Positions 46,922 to 56,116 of a DNA stretch of 64,000 nucleotides are shown here, piece after piece. Below the pieces are notes generated by a model. The model was not told the DNA's origin. It did no database searches and saw only the letters and a list, made by a program, of their open reading frames with translations. The stretch lies in NCBI RefSeq assembly GCF_000009765.2, contig NC_003155.5, positions 2,480,001 through 2,544,000 of the forward strand. Reading direction: 5' to 3'. Source of the stretch: Streptomyces avermitilis MA-4680 = NBRC 14893. Lineage in GTDB: Bacteria; Actinomycetota; Actinomycetes; Streptomycetales; Streptomycetaceae. Numbering within the stretch: the stretch's first letter is position 1; every line of letters starts with the position of its first letter. The translations under genes were made by a program, and so were the position numbers.

Positions 46922-47974
46922 ATGAGATTGACCGACATATCGCTGAACTGGTTGCTTCCGGGCGCCGTACTGCTCCTGGGCATGCTGGCGGCGGTGGCCG
47001 TGCTCGCGCGTGGCAAGCGGTCCGGGGAGAGCTCGACGAATGCCGACGACTCGTGGGAGCGCAGCGAGGAGCGCCGCAGGCGCAAGGAGGCCATCTACGG
47101 CACGGCCTCGTACGTACTGCTGTTCTGCTGCGCCGCGGTCGCCGCGGCGCTCTCCTTCCACGGTCTGGTCGGCTTCGGCGAGCAGAACCTCGGCCTCACC
47201 GACGGCTGGCAGTATCTGGTCCCGTTCGGCCTGGACGGCGCGGCCATGTTCTGCTCCGTGCTCGCGGTGCGCGAGGCCAGCCACGGTGACGCGGCCCTCG
47301 GCTCCCGGATACTCGTGTGGACGTTCGCGGCCGCGGCGGCCTGGTTCAACTGGGTGCACGCCCCCCGAGGTATCGACCACGCGGGAGCCCCGCAGTTCTT
47401 CTCCGGAATGTCGCTGTCGGCCGCGGTGCTCTTCGACCGCGCGCTGAAGCAGACCCGCCGCGCCGCCCTGCGTGAGCAGGGCCTGGTGCCGCGTCCGCTG
47501 CCGCAGATCCGCATCGTCCGCTGGCTGCGGGCGCCCCGTGAGACGTACAGCGCCTGGTCGCTGATGCTCCTGGAGAACGTGCGCACGCTGGACGAGGCCG
47601 TCGAGGAGGTCCGTGAGGACCGCCGCCAGAAGGAGCAGAACCGACTGCGCCGCCGGGAGCAGGAGCGGGTCGAGCGGGCGCACCTCAAGGCGCTCAGCCG
47701 CGGCCACCGCGGCCTGCCGGGCCGCGGTGGTGGTGGCGGCGGACGGCAGCTCGAAGCGCCGTCCGTGGAACGCGCGCCCGCCCAGGTCACTTCGGAACCT
47801 GCTATATCCACGGAACAGCTGCCCCCCGTACCGTCCCGCCCCTCGCTTCAGCCCGTCCGCAACTCCGCTGACCCGATCACGGTCGACCTCACCGCGGAGG
47901 ACGACACCATGGCTCTGCCCCGCCTCGACTCCCTGGAGCGCAAGCTCAAGGACCTCGAGCGGCAGTTCGGCTAG
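46922..47974 (+). CDS. DUF2637 membrane protein
   Basis: 350 residues. An N-terminal hydrophobic segment (LLPGAVLLLGMLAAVAVLA) is followed by three more around residues 60-160 (SYVLLFCCAAVAAALSFHGL; LVPFGLDGAAMFCSVLAVRE; LVWTFAAAAAWFNWVHAPRG), the DUF2637 pattern found in Streptomyces. Then comes a charged helix (EAVEEVREDRRQKEQNRLRR), a Gly-rich turn and a proline-rich tail ending in a short coiled coil (RLDSLERKLKDLERQFG). The ATG at 46922 is chosen; the frame is open 51 bases upstream. Function not established. Confidence 0.82.
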   Translation: MRLTDISLNWLLPGAVLLLGMLAAVAVLARGKRSGESSTNADDSWERSEERRRRKEAIYGTASYVLLFCCAAVAAALSFHGLVGFGEQNLGLTDGWQYLVPFGLDGAAMFCSVLAVREASHGDAALGSRILVWTFAAAAAWFNWVHAPRGIDHAGAPQFFSGMSLSAAVLFDRALKQTRRAALREQGLVPRPLPQIRIVRWLRAPRETYSAWSLMLLENVRTLDEAVEEVREDRRQKEQNRLRRREQERVERAHLKALSRGHRGLPGRGGGGGGRQLEAPSVERAPAQVTSEPAISTEQLPPVPSRPSLQPVRNSADPITVDLTAEDDTMALPRLDSLERKLKDLERQFG

Positions 47975-48023
47975 TACCGGACTGCGAACACGCGGCAGTT
48001 CGGCGTGAACTGCCCACACTGGC

Positions 48024-48057
48024 ACGGGGGCGCAGCCTGTTCAGGCGGCGCCCCCGT
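48024..48057. terminator. hairpin between convergent genes
   Basis: ACGGGGGCGC (48024-48033) and GCGCCCCCGT (48048-48057) pair perfectly. The right arm overlaps the last codons of the minus-strand HATPase gene, so one element serves both directions. Confidence 0.75.
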
Positions 48058-48523
48058 CCAGTTCGAACCACACCGCCTTACCCACCCCGTGCGCCCGCAC
48101 GCCCCACGCGTCCGCGAGGGACTGCACCAGGAGCAGCCCTCTGCCGTGCGTACCGTCGTCGGCGTTCGGTACCCGCGGTATCGGCCTGCGCCCCACGAAG
48201 TCCCGCACCTCCACGCGTAGTCCGCGCGGGGAGACGGTGGCCGTCAGGACGGCGTCATGGTCGGTGTGGATGAGCGCGTTGGTGACGAGCTCGCTCGTGA
48301 GCAGCTCCGCTATCTCGGACTTCTCCGGCCTTCCCCAGTGCCTGAGCAGCTCCCGCAGGGCCCGTCGGGCCTCGGGCACCGCCCGTAGATCCGCCCGTGC
48401 CAGCCTGCGCCTGAGCTGCGTCCCCCCTGGCTGGTCCGTCGTGCTGTCGGCCGATTCCTCCACTGTCTTTGCCGAGGAGGCCCCGATTGCCACGGGACCG
48501 CCCCCTCGCGCCTGCCTCTTCAT
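48041..48523 (-). CDS. HATPase_c_2 ATP-binding protein (anti-sigma/RsbW-like)
   Basis: 160 residues. The GHKL ATPase core is present: ELLTSELVTNALIHTDHDAV (N box) and GTHGRGLLLVQSLADAWGVR (G box), with VRDFVGRRPIP between. Such stand-alone proteins act as serine kinases/anti-sigma factors or partners of STAS proteins in actinomycetes. The first 35 residues are polar and unconserved. Its partner is not adjacent; the STAS-ANTAR protein at 27392 is 20 kb away. Confidence 0.85.
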   Translation of the reverse strand: MKRQARGGGPVAIGASSAKTVEESADSTTDQPGGTQLRRRLARADLRAVPEARRALRELLRHWGRPEKSEIAELLTSELVTNALIHTDHDAVLTATVSPRGLRVEVRDFVGRRPIPRVPNADDGTHGRGLLLVQSLADAWGVRAHGVGKAVWFELDGGAA

Positions 48524-49076
48524 GACCCCCGCCCGGACGTGGATGTCGAATCCCCTCCTGCTCGAACACGTTCACGGGGATCCATGCCCCGTCCGGAACG
48601 TGCCAGTCATGTCGAATAGTCAACGACCGAACGTACGGGCGCGGACACGCTCCGCTCGTGCGGGGGTCGGGGCCGCCCGGTGGAGGCGGGCCGATGGGGG
48701 GAGGCACCGGGCGGCGCTGGGCAGCACGGTTCGGCCGCTGGTTCGTCCGCGAGGACGGGCACGGCGTCGTGCCTACGTCGCCGGGTGTCGCACTGACCGT
48801 ACGGGATCGGCCCAACTGCCGAGTTCGGGCTGACGACGAGGCCGTAGCCGAGGGGCTCCGCCCGACGATGTGCGGAGCCGTCCGCGGCCGTGGAGGGCAG
48901 GCGTCCGCACGGCACACGGGAGGGGCCCCGCCCGGTGCCGACGTTGCGTCGGTCTGAACCGGGCGGGGCCTGGGTCGCTCTGTGCCGCGGGGCGGCCGAA
49001 CGCCGGCTGCTCGCGGACTACTTGCCGGACACTGGCCGACCAGGCCGGGGCCGACCTCCTGCCGACTACTTGCCGG
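48524..49076. other. 553-bp gap with hairpin and short repeats
   Basis: No gene supported. It contains a strong hairpin (48924-48968, listed separately) and, at about 49018-49084, three copies of CTACTTGCCGG-like sequence that run into the 3' end of the secreted-protein gene. Confidence 0.55.
48924..48968. terminator. strong hairpin
   Basis: GCCCCGCCCGGT (48924-48935) and ACCGGGCGGGGC (48957-48968) pair perfectly; the 21-nt loop contains a second small stem (CCGACG/CGTCGG). It probably terminates the secreted-protein gene at 49077-49568, transcribed toward it. Confidence 0.75.
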
Positions 49077-49568
49077 CTACTTGCCGCCGATCCCCTTCGT
49101 TCCGATGTGGAAGATCTTGTGGCTCCTGGTCATGTCGACGATGAGCTTGGTCGTCCTCTTGTCGCCCCAGGTCAGCGTGACGGCGGCTTCCGTGTGGTCC
49201 GCGGTGCCGTTGTCGGTCACCTTCCACCGGACCGGGACGTTCTGGGCGCGCAGGACGCCGTCCGCGTGGTTCTTGTCCTCCCACGCCTTCAACTCCTTGA
49301 GGTAGGAGGCGCTCACGTAGTACTTCCGGAGCGCGTCCACCAGCTTGCCGCCGTTGTCAGGGTCGCTCTGCGCGTCGATGTAGGCGCCGTAGAAGTCGGC
49401 GATCCGGGTCACCGAGTCCGACGGCTTGCCGCTGATCGACCGCGGCTGATCCGTGCCGGCGGACGCCTGTGCCGAGGCGGTGAGCCCCAGCGGCAGGGCG
49501 AGAGCGGCGGCGAGTCCGACGGCCAGGGCGGCGCGGCGGGCGGGTCGGCGGGCGGTGGTGCTGTTCAT
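49077..49568 (-). CDS. secreted protein of unknown function
   Basis: 163 residues. A signal peptide (twin Arg RRPARRAALAVGLAAALALP, cleavage after AQASA) is followed by a small alpha+beta domain (RIADFYGAYIDAQSDPDNGG, YYVSASYLKELKAWEDKNHA, and beta strands toward the end). The double-arginine N-terminus might allow Tat export, but the motif is not canonical. Next to another secreted-protein gene on the same strand. No enzymatic motif seen. Confidence 0.75.
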   Translation of the reverse strand: MNSTTARRPARRAALAVGLAAALALPLGLTASAQASAGTDQPRSISGKPSDSVTRIADFYGAYIDAQSDPDNGGKLVDALRKYYVSASYLKELKAWEDKNHADGVLRAQNVPVRWKVTDNGTADHTEAAVTLTWGDKRTTKLIVDMTRSHKIFHIGTKGIGGK

Positions 49569-49636
49569 TTCGTGTGTCCCCGTTTCTCGTTGGTGCTTCG
49601 GTGCTGCGCCGGGTCAGCAGGGATTGCTGTGCCGGG

Positions 49637-50257
49637 TCAGTAGAGCTTGTTGACGGCGGTGGTCGTCGTCTTCTTGAAGGCGGTCACCGGCGCGTCGGTG
49701 AAGTCGCCCAGCTGCGCCCACTCGACGACCGTGACGGCCCTCCCGTCCCGGCCGACCGAGAACAGGTGGATGTCGCCGGCGCCCCAGGAGGTGGCGGTGT
49801 GGAGGCCGTACACATGGGCGCCCTCCTCGACCGGCAGCCTGCCGTAGTCCTTCAGCACGGCGTCGGTCTCCGGGTCGGACCGCTCGATCCGCGTCGCGCA
49901 CGACCGGATGTCCTGGTTCAGCCTGGCGGTGCGGCCCTTGGCCGTGGCCTCGTCGCCGAGCACCATGGTGAGCTGCCGTGCGCTGGTGTCGAGGTCGGTC
50001 CGGTACGCGCGATACCGGGAGTCGTCGCCCGGCAGCGCCGCGTCCAGGCAGAGCCGCAGCTCGTCCGGTACGCCGTCCGTGACCTTGCCCGCCGTCCAGG
50101 AGGAGGTCGGATGCGGCGGCAGTTCGGCGGCCGAGAGGAACGCGGGCGAGCCGCCTCCCCGTATCGCCGCGCCGGCCGGGCCGGCGACCGCCGTGCCGAG
50201 CACGAGGCCCGCGGCGGTGAGTGCGGTGAGCGCCGCGACTCGGACGCGCTTGGTCAT
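49637..50257 (-). CDS. secreted protein, possible sensor-type domain
   Basis: 206 residues. Signal peptide MTKRVRVAALTALTAAGLVL with cleavage after AGAA, then a globular domain with two cysteines (LCLDAALPG; SCATRIERSD) that may form a disulfide, and a WAQLGDFTDAPVTAFKKTTT C-terminus. The pattern resembles extracellular sensor/PknH-like domains, but I cannot assign it firmly. ATG 50257. Transcribed toward the other secreted-protein gene, possibly co-transcribed (68-base gap). Confidence 0.72.
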   Translation of the reverse strand: MTKRVRVAALTALTAAGLVLGTAVAGPAGAAIRGGGSPAFLSAAELPPHPTSSWTAGKVTDGVPDELRLCLDAALPGDDSRYRAYRTDLDTSARQLTMVLGDEATAKGRTARLNQDIRSCATRIERSDPETDAVLKDYGRLPVEEGAHVYGLHTATSWGAGDIHLFSVGRDGRAVTVVEWAQLGDFTDAPVTAFKKTTTTAVNKLY

Positions 50258-50720
50258 GGGTGTCCCCCGTATCTGTGTGCATGGGTGTCGGATGCCGTCG
50301 CGACGGCCCGTTCGCGGGCTGCCGTCGGGAGGTCGGTCCGGCGGCGGTCGGTACGACACCAAGAGCATCGGCCGTCCCGTCCGGCATCCGCAACAGCTGA
50401 CGGAGGATCCGCCGGGGTGGAACCGTCCCAGCCCTTCTGACGTGCACATATATGGAGTGCCTGGGATGCCGTCCCGGGACGGGGCAGGTCCGTCGGCGCA
50501 GACCTCCACGGCCGTGGTCCTGGAGGCACTCAGGGTGCGGGTGATCGGGCGCGACGCCCCCGCCCGACCGTCCGCTCGCTCGCGGGCGCTGACAGCGAGA
50601 AGACGATCCCGGCGATGCGCATGCCCTACCGGGTGTCCGCGCAGGACCCCGAGGTGCTGCTGGTCAAGGCCCGGACCGAGAGCTGCGACTGCCGCTGGAG
50701 GACGCGGCACGTTCCGCTGC
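50258..50720. other. gap with a short orphan protein-like stretch and an 18-bp repeat
   Basis: No intact gene. On the plus strand about 50621-50700 encodes PYRVSAQDPEVLLVKARTES followed by CDCRW, which looks like a piece of a real protein with no start or continuation. GGACGCGGCACGTTCCGC occurs at 50700-50717 and again at 50725-50742 across the poxB 3' end, suggesting a past rearrangement. Confidence 0.55.
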
Positions 50721-52463
50721 CTAAGGACGCGGCACGTTCCGCAGGTTGGAGCGGGCCATCTGCACCATCCGGCCGACCCCGCCGTCCAGGACCATCTTCG
50801 ACGCGGACAGCGCGAAGCCCGTCACCATCTCCGCGCTGATCTTCGGCGGGATGGACAGGGCGTTGGGGTCGGTCACGATGTCGACGAGGGCCGGTCCCTT
50901 GTGCCTGAAGGCGTCCTTCAGGGCGCCCGCGAGTTGCTTGGGCTTCTCGACCCGCACGCCGTACGCCCCACACGCTCTGGCGACGGCCGCGAAGTCGGGG
51001 TTCTTGTTCGTGGTGCCGTACGAGGGCAGCCCGGCCACCAGCATCTCCAACTCGACCATGCTCAAGGAGGAGTTGTTGAACAGTACGACCTTCACCGGCA
51101 GGTCGTACTGGACGAGGGTGAGGAAGTCGCCCATCAGCATGGCGAATCCACCGTCGCCGGACATCGAGACGACCTGCCGGTTCCGGTCGGTGAACTGGGC
51201 GCCGATCGCCATCGGCAGCGCGTTCGCCATGGAGCCGTGCGAGAACGAGCCGATGACGCGGCGGCGTCCGTTGGGCGAGATGTAGCGGGCCGCCCAGACA
51301 TTGCACATCCCGGTGTCGACGGTGAACACCGCGTCCTCGGCGGCCAGTTCGTCGAGCACGGAGGCCACGTACTCGGGGTGGATCGGAACGTGCTTCTCGA
51401 CCTTCCGCGTGTACGCCTTGATGACACCTTCGAGCGCGTCCGCGTGCTTCTTCAGCATCTTGTCGAGGAAGCGCCGGTTCTCCTTGGGCTTCACCCGCGG
51501 GATCAGACAGCGCAGGGTCTCCCGCACATCGCCCCAGACGGCGAGGTCCAACTTCGAGCGCCGGCCGAGGCGTTCGGGGCGGACGTCGACCTGTGCGATC
51601 TTCACATCGGTGGGGAGGAAGGCGTTGTACGGGAAGTCGGTGCCGAGCAGGATCAGCAGATCGCACTCGTTGGTGGCCTCGTAGGCGGCACCGTAGCCGA
51701 GGAGCCCGCTCATGCCGACGTCGTACGGGTTGTCGTACTGGATCCACTCCTTGCCCCGCAGCGCGTGCCCGACCGGGGACTTGATCTTCTCGGCGAACTC
51801 CATGACCTCGGCGTGCGCACCCGCCGTGCCGCTGCCGCAGAAGAGGGTGACCTTGTCGGCCGCGTCGATCAACGCGACGAGCTTGTCGATCTCGGTGTCG
51901 CCGGGCCGGACCGTGGGCCGGGAGGTCACGAGGGCGGTCTCGACGGCCTTGTCCGGGGCGGGCTCGGAGGCGACGTCGCCGGGGAGGGTGACGACGCTGA
52001 CGCCGGACTGACCCACCGCGTGCTGGATGGCGGACTGCAGCAGCCTCGGCATCTGCTTCGGGTTGGAGATCATCTCGCTGTAGTGACTGCACTCGCGGAA
52101 GAGCTGGTCGGGATGGGTCTCCTGGAAGAATCCGAGGCCGATCTCGCTGGAGGGGATGTGCGAGGCGAGGGCGAGGACCGGCGCCATGGAGCGGTGGGCG
52201 TCGTACAGGCCGTTGATGAGGTGGAGGTTCCCGGGGCCGCAGGAGCCGGCGCAGGCGGCGAGCTTGCCGGTGATCTGCGCCTCCGCGCCCGCGGCGAAGG
52301 CGGCGGTCCCCTCGTGCCGGACGTGGATCCAGTCGATGGCGGAGTTGCGCCGAATGGCGTCGACGACCGGGTTGAGACTGTCACCCACCACCCCGTACAG
52401 GCGATTGACGCCCGCGCGGACGAGGATGTCGACAAACTGCTCGGCGACGTTCTGTTTGGCCAT
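50721..52463 (-). CDS. poxB: pyruvate dehydrogenase (quinone) / pyruvate oxidase
   Basis: 580 residues, thiamine-diphosphate-dependent. The N-terminal Pyr domain has the catalytic Glu in HVRHEGTAAFAAGAEAQITG; the central FAD-binding domain follows; the C-terminal PP domain has the ThDP signature SGDGGFAMLMGDFLTLVQYD then NNSSLSMVELE. The family oxidises pyruvate to acetate and CO2, passing electrons to quinone at the membrane. ATG 52463 is chosen (GTG 52475 is possible). Acetate made here could re-enter through the glyoxylate shunt genes in this window. The 3' end carries an 18-bp duplication. Confidence 0.93.
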   Translation of the reverse strand: MAKQNVAEQFVDILVRAGVNRLYGVVGDSLNPVVDAIRRNSAIDWIHVRHEGTAAFAAGAEAQITGKLAACAGSCGPGNLHLINGLYDAHRSMAPVLALASHIPSSEIGLGFFQETHPDQLFRECSHYSEMISNPKQMPRLLQSAIQHAVGQSGVSVVTLPGDVASEPAPDKAVETALVTSRPTVRPGDTEIDKLVALIDAADKVTLFCGSGTAGAHAEVMEFAEKIKSPVGHALRGKEWIQYDNPYDVGMSGLLGYGAAYEATNECDLLILLGTDFPYNAFLPTDVKIAQVDVRPERLGRRSKLDLAVWGDVRETLRCLIPRVKPKENRRFLDKMLKKHADALEGVIKAYTRKVEKHVPIHPEYVASVLDELAAEDAVFTVDTGMCNVWAARYISPNGRRRVIGSFSHGSMANALPMAIGAQFTDRNRQVVSMSGDGGFAMLMGDFLTLVQYDLPVKVVLFNNSSLSMVELEMLVAGLPSYGTTNKNPDFAAVARACGAYGVRVEKPKQLAGALKDAFRHKGPALVDIVTDPNALSIPPKISAEMVTGFALSASKMVLDGGVGRMVQMARSNLRNVPRP

Positions 52464-52517
52464 GGACCCATGCACCCCTTCTGTCTCCTTGGGTCCATCA
52501 ATCCACAGCGACCGCGA

Positions 52518-54482
52518 TCACGCCTCCCAAACGGCGGCCGCTGTCCGGTCGTCGGCGTACCCCTTGACCCGGACCTGGGTGTCCGCGAGGAAGGCGGCGA
52601 GGCCGGGCGGCCCGCCGTTCGACCAGCGTGCGGTCAGGTGCTCGGCGAGTCGCGGCTCCCCGCGCAGGGGCTCGGCGAGGCCGCCGCTGCACAGCAGGAG
52701 CGTGTCCCCCGGATGGGCTACGGAGGCGCGGAAGCGGAAGGGGTCGCGGGGCGGTTCGACGGGGGTGCCTCCCTGCTCGAGCGAAGCCGAGAGCCGGGGG
52801 GACGGTTCGTACGGGCTCGGCGGCGTCGTGATGCCGAGGTCCATGGTGAGCCGGTCGCCCTCGGGGGTCTCCGACGGGAGCGAGCCGAATCCGACCACGG
52901 CTTCCCCGGTCGCGTCGGCGACATGCGGCTCGATGTCCTGCCATGCGCCGTCCCGCAGCCGGAACAGTCCGCCGGCGCCGACGCCGAAGAAGACGCGCGT
53001 ACGGCATTCGGGGTCGGCCGGCAGCAGGAGACAGCGCAGCGTGGCGGAGTACTCCTCGGGCTCGACGCCCTGCTCCGCGGCGCTGGCGCGCAGCTTGCCG
53101 AGGCTGCGGTCGGTGAGCCGGTGCAGGCCCGACTTCAGGTCGCCGCGCCGGGCGGCCCGGATGTCCTCGGCGAGCCGGGCATGACTGCGTCCCACGGCTC
53201 GCCCGATCCAGTGGCAGGCCTCTGCGGCCGCCCGGTGCGCGCCGGGCGTGGCCCGCGCTCCGGTGGCCATGGCGACGAGGAGGAGCGCCTGGTCGCCCAC
53301 GCCGAAGCGGGCGGTGAGCAGGGAGTCGCGGCGCGGCTCGCCCCGGTAGCGCGCCGAGTCGCCGCGCGCGGAGACGGCGCGCAGCGTGCAGGACCCGTAA
53401 CGGGCGCCGTCCAGCACGGTGTCCGCGACCAGGTCGTCGAGGTCGTCCGGGTCGGCGGCCGGGAGGGCGGTGGGTTCGGCGTCGTAGGTGGGTGGCCCGG
53501 AGCCGATGTGGTCGACCGGCGGCGGCTCGTGGACGACGGTGAGGGTGGGGTCGCGCGGGGGGAGGTCGGGGAGCGGCGGGAGGCCGGGGGCTTCCACTGG
53601 CGGGGGCGGCGCGGCGGCGCGAGCCAATGACGGCGGGGGGAGGTCGGGGAGTTCCGGTGGCGGGGGTGGCGCGTCGGTGGGGGCCGGCGCCTCGGTGGGG
53701 GCCAGGGACGGCGGGCCGACGGGCGGCGCCGGCGGGCGGAGCCTGCCCAGTTCGGCCTCCACTGGTGGGGGCGGGGCGTCGCTGGGGGACAAGGCCTCGG
53801 CCGGGGCCGGTTGCGGCGGGCCGATGGGCGAGGGCGGTACTGGAGGACGCGGCTTGACCGGCTCGCCCGGCCTGGCCGGGGCCGAACGGCCGGGATTCAC
53901 CGGCTCGACGCCGCCTTCCCCGGCCGGGGAAGGCGGGGGCGCGTCCGGGCGGAGCCCCGGGGGCCGCCGTCCGGGCGGGAAGGTCGCGGGGCCCGGCGGA
54001 CGGGCGGACGGGGGTTCCCAAGGGGCGGGGTCGCGGGCCGGGACGTCGCGTCGCGGCGGATCGGCGTGGCGTCCGCCGGAACCGACGGCTCCCCCAGCGC
54101 CCCCTGCTTCCCCTGAGGCGTCAGCTCCCCCTGCTCCCCCTGAGGCGTCGGCCGCTCCGGTCCCCCGCGTCGCGGCGCCGGCGTGCCGCCCGGGGGATCC
54201 GCTCCCCCGCGCCGGGGCAGCGGGGGATTCGCTTCCCCGCGCCGGGGCAGCGGGTCCGCCACCGGCCCGCTGCTCCGGTACGGACGGCGGCGCCGTCGGT
54301 GGTAGCGGGGCACCGGCCGTGTCCCGGGGTGCCGGCTGGCCCACCGTCCCGGCCGCCGAGGCGAAGCGGTCGTCAAGGGAATCGGCGGCGGCCGCCGGTC
54401 CCGTGTCCGCCGTGGAGTCGTCGTACAACTGCCCCCACCAGTCGTCCTCGTGACCGGTGGACCTCTCCCCCTGCTGGCTCAT
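52518..54482 (-). CDS. proline-rich PP2C-like protein
   Basis: 654 residues. About 340 residues of Pro/Ala/Gly-rich, probably disordered sequence (PPPVEAPGLPPLPDLPPRDP is typical) precede a domain with the PP2C (SpoIIE/PPM) outline: SARYRGEPRRDSLLTARFGV, a DTLLLCSGGLAEPLR strand and the final DDRTAAAVW. The catalytic metal motif that normally reads VADGMGG is VAMATGARATPG here, so key Asp residues seem absent and activity is doubtful. ATG 54482. Transcribed toward poxB. A regulatory or scaffold role is possible; not certain. Confidence 0.75.
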   Translation of the reverse strand: MSQQGERSTGHEDDWWGQLYDDSTADTGPAAAADSLDDRFASAAGTVGQPAPRDTAGAPLPPTAPPSVPEQRAGGGPAAPARGSESPAAPARGSGSPGRHAGAATRGTGAADASGGAGGADASGEAGGAGGAVGSGGRHADPPRRDVPARDPAPWEPPSARPPGPATFPPGRRPPGLRPDAPPPSPAGEGGVEPVNPGRSAPARPGEPVKPRPPVPPSPIGPPQPAPAEALSPSDAPPPPVEAELGRLRPPAPPVGPPSLAPTEAPAPTDAPPPPPELPDLPPPSLARAAAPPPPVEAPGLPPLPDLPPRDPTLTVVHEPPPVDHIGSGPPTYDAEPTALPAADPDDLDDLVADTVLDGARYGSCTLRAVSARGDSARYRGEPRRDSLLTARFGVGDQALLLVAMATGARATPGAHRAAAEACHWIGRAVGRSHARLAEDIRAARRGDLKSGLHRLTDRSLGKLRASAAEQGVEPEEYSATLRCLLLPADPECRTRVFFGVGAGGLFRLRDGAWQDIEPHVADATGEAVVGFGSLPSETPEGDRLTMDLGITTPPSPYEPSPRLSASLEQGGTPVEPPRDPFRFRASVAHPGDTLLLCSGGLAEPLRGEPRLAEHLTARWSNGGPPGLAAFLADTQVRVKGYADDRTAAAVWEA

Positions 54483-55096
54483 GCCGCCAATTGTCCACCG
54501 CTCGGGCCGTATGAAAACGGGGCATCCGGAAAAACCGGCCACGCAACTGGTTCCCGAACGGCGTGTCGGGCGACATCTCGAACGACGGTACGAGGCCCGT
54601 CACCCGGAAGTGACCGCCGGGCGGTTCCACCCCCCACGGGAGAACCACCCGGCGGCGCCGGAGGGGCCGGGCCCGGCGTATTGCCGGGCCCGAGTCACGT
54701 ACTGCACGACCGCGACACGTACTGCACGACCGCGTCACGCACCGGACGGCCGACACCGGCGTCCACACCGGCGCCGACGTCGGCCTGGCAGGGCCCGAGT
54801 GTGCCCCGCTTTGCTGGGGATCGGCTGTGGTCCGGTCCGTCGCACGCTCCGTCCCACGCTCCGGGAGGTCGCTCCCCGTCCGCGCGGCGGCCGGTGGGCC
54901 GGTGTCCGTGCAGGCCAAGCAGGTTCGGGCCGGCACGGGGGTGCGATCGATCCCGCGGTGGCGCCACCTTGGCAGAGTGAAGGGTGGTACAGCGATGATG
55001 TGCCGAGGCGGGTTTGCGCCGTGGCCGTTTTCCGCCACGGCGCGGCCGGAAACGAGGCCTCGCACGGGGAGGGATCTTGGGGAGGGACGTCGCCGC
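54483..55096. other. divergent region with hairpin and 20-bp direct repeats
   Basis: No gene supported. It includes a perfect hairpin CGGGCCCGGC (54668-54677) / GCCGGGCCCG (54683-54692), directly followed by two 20-bp direct repeats (54696-54715 and 54716-54735) differing by one base, each containing CGTACTGC, the reverse complement of GCAGTACG. The LuxR gene promoter lies further right. Confidence 0.7.
54696..54735. repeat. two 20-bp direct repeats containing CGTACTGC
   Basis: Each unit reads CACGTACTGCACGACCGCG plus A or T. The core CGTACTGC is the reverse complement of the GCAGTACG core repeated seven times at 29637-29758. The location is about 360 bp upstream of a LuxR-type regulator and next to a hairpin. 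Confidence 0.8.
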
Positions 55097-56080
55097 ATGC
55101 TGGGAGCGATAGGTCTGGACGGGGCGCACGAGTCGGCGTACCGCGCACTGGTGTCCATGGGCGCCGCCGACGTGCCCGATCTCGCGCGTCGGCTCACCCT
55201 CGGCGAGTACGACACCGAGCGCGCCCTGCGCCGGCTGGAACGGCACGGTCTGGCGGCCCAGTCGTCGGCCCGCCCCGGCCGCTGGGTGGCCGCGCCGCCG
55301 GGGGTCGCCCTCGGCGCGCTGCTCACCCAGCAGCGGCACGAGCTGGAGAAGGCGGAGCTGGCGGCCGCGCTGCTCGCCGAGGAGTACCGGGCGCAGGCCA
55401 CCGAGCCGGCCGTGCACGACCTGGTCGAGGTGGTGATCGGGGCGGCGGCGGTGTCGCAGCGCTTTCTGCAGCTCCAGCTCGGCGCCGGCGACGAGGTGTG
55501 CGCGCTGGTCACCGGCACCCCGGTCGCCGTCTCCGGAATGGAGAACGACGCGGAGAAGCAGGCCGCCGACCGTGGCGTGGCCTACCGCGTGGTGCTCGAG
55601 CGGGAGGTCCTCGACCAGCCGACCGGGATCGTCGAACTGTCGGCCGCACTGGGCCGGGACGAACAGGTGCGGGTCGTGGACAAGGTGCCGACCAAGCTGG
55701 TGATCGCCGACCGGACGCTGGCGATGGTGCCGCTCACCTCGCACGCCGCGGAACCGGCCGCGCTGGTGGTGCACGCGAGCGGCCTGCTGGAGCTGCTGTC
55801 CGGCTTGTTCGAGTCGGTGTGGCGGGGGGCGCTGCCGCTGCGGTTGAGCGCCGGTGGCGCGGTCGACGAACAGGAGGCCGACGGCCCCGACAGCACCGAT
55901 CTGGAGGTCCTGTCGCTGCTGCTCGCCGGGCTGACCGACGCGAGCGTCGCCAAACAGCTGGATCTGGGCCTGCGGACGGTGCAGCGCCGGGTGAAGCGGC
56001 TGATGGAGCTGACCGGCGTGACGACACGGCTCCAGCTGGGGTGGCACGCGTACGAGAAGGGCTGGGTGGCGCGCGACTGA
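55097..56080 (+). CDS. LuxR-family regulator with TrmB-like N-terminus
   Basis: 327 residues. The N-terminal winged-helix part (ESAYRALVSMGAADVPDLAR, RRLERHGLAAQSSARPGRWV) resembles TrmB-type sugar-responsive domains; a central PLD-like middle follows; the C-terminal LuxR HTH is LEVLSLLLAGLTDASVAKQL then DLGLRTVQRRVKRLMELTGV. ATG 55097 lies behind GGGGAGGG. Related Streptomyces proteins are developmental or antibiotic regulators, but a specific role cannot be read here. The DUF456 gene follows after 36 bases. Confidence 0.87.
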   Translation: MLGAIGLDGAHESAYRALVSMGAADVPDLARRLTLGEYDTERALRRLERHGLAAQSSARPGRWVAAPPGVALGALLTQQRHELEKAELAAALLAEEYRAQATEPAVHDLVEVVIGAAAVSQRFLQLQLGAGDEVCALVTGTPVAVSGMENDAEKQAADRGVAYRVVLEREVLDQPTGIVELSAALGRDEQVRVVDKVPTKLVIADRTLAMVPLTSHAAEPAALVVHASGLLELLSGLFESVWRGALPLRLSAGGAVDEQEADGPDSTDLEVLSLLLAGLTDASVAKQLDLGLRTVQRRVKRLMELTGVTTRLQLGWHAYEKGWVARD

Positions 56081-56116
56081 CCTGCGGTTTCCCGTGGGGT
56101 CCGGCAGGCTGGGCAG

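Noticed and set aside
49908..53630. Plus-strand open frame of about 1,240 codons
   Set aside because: Antisense to poxB and the PP2C-like gene; no family match.
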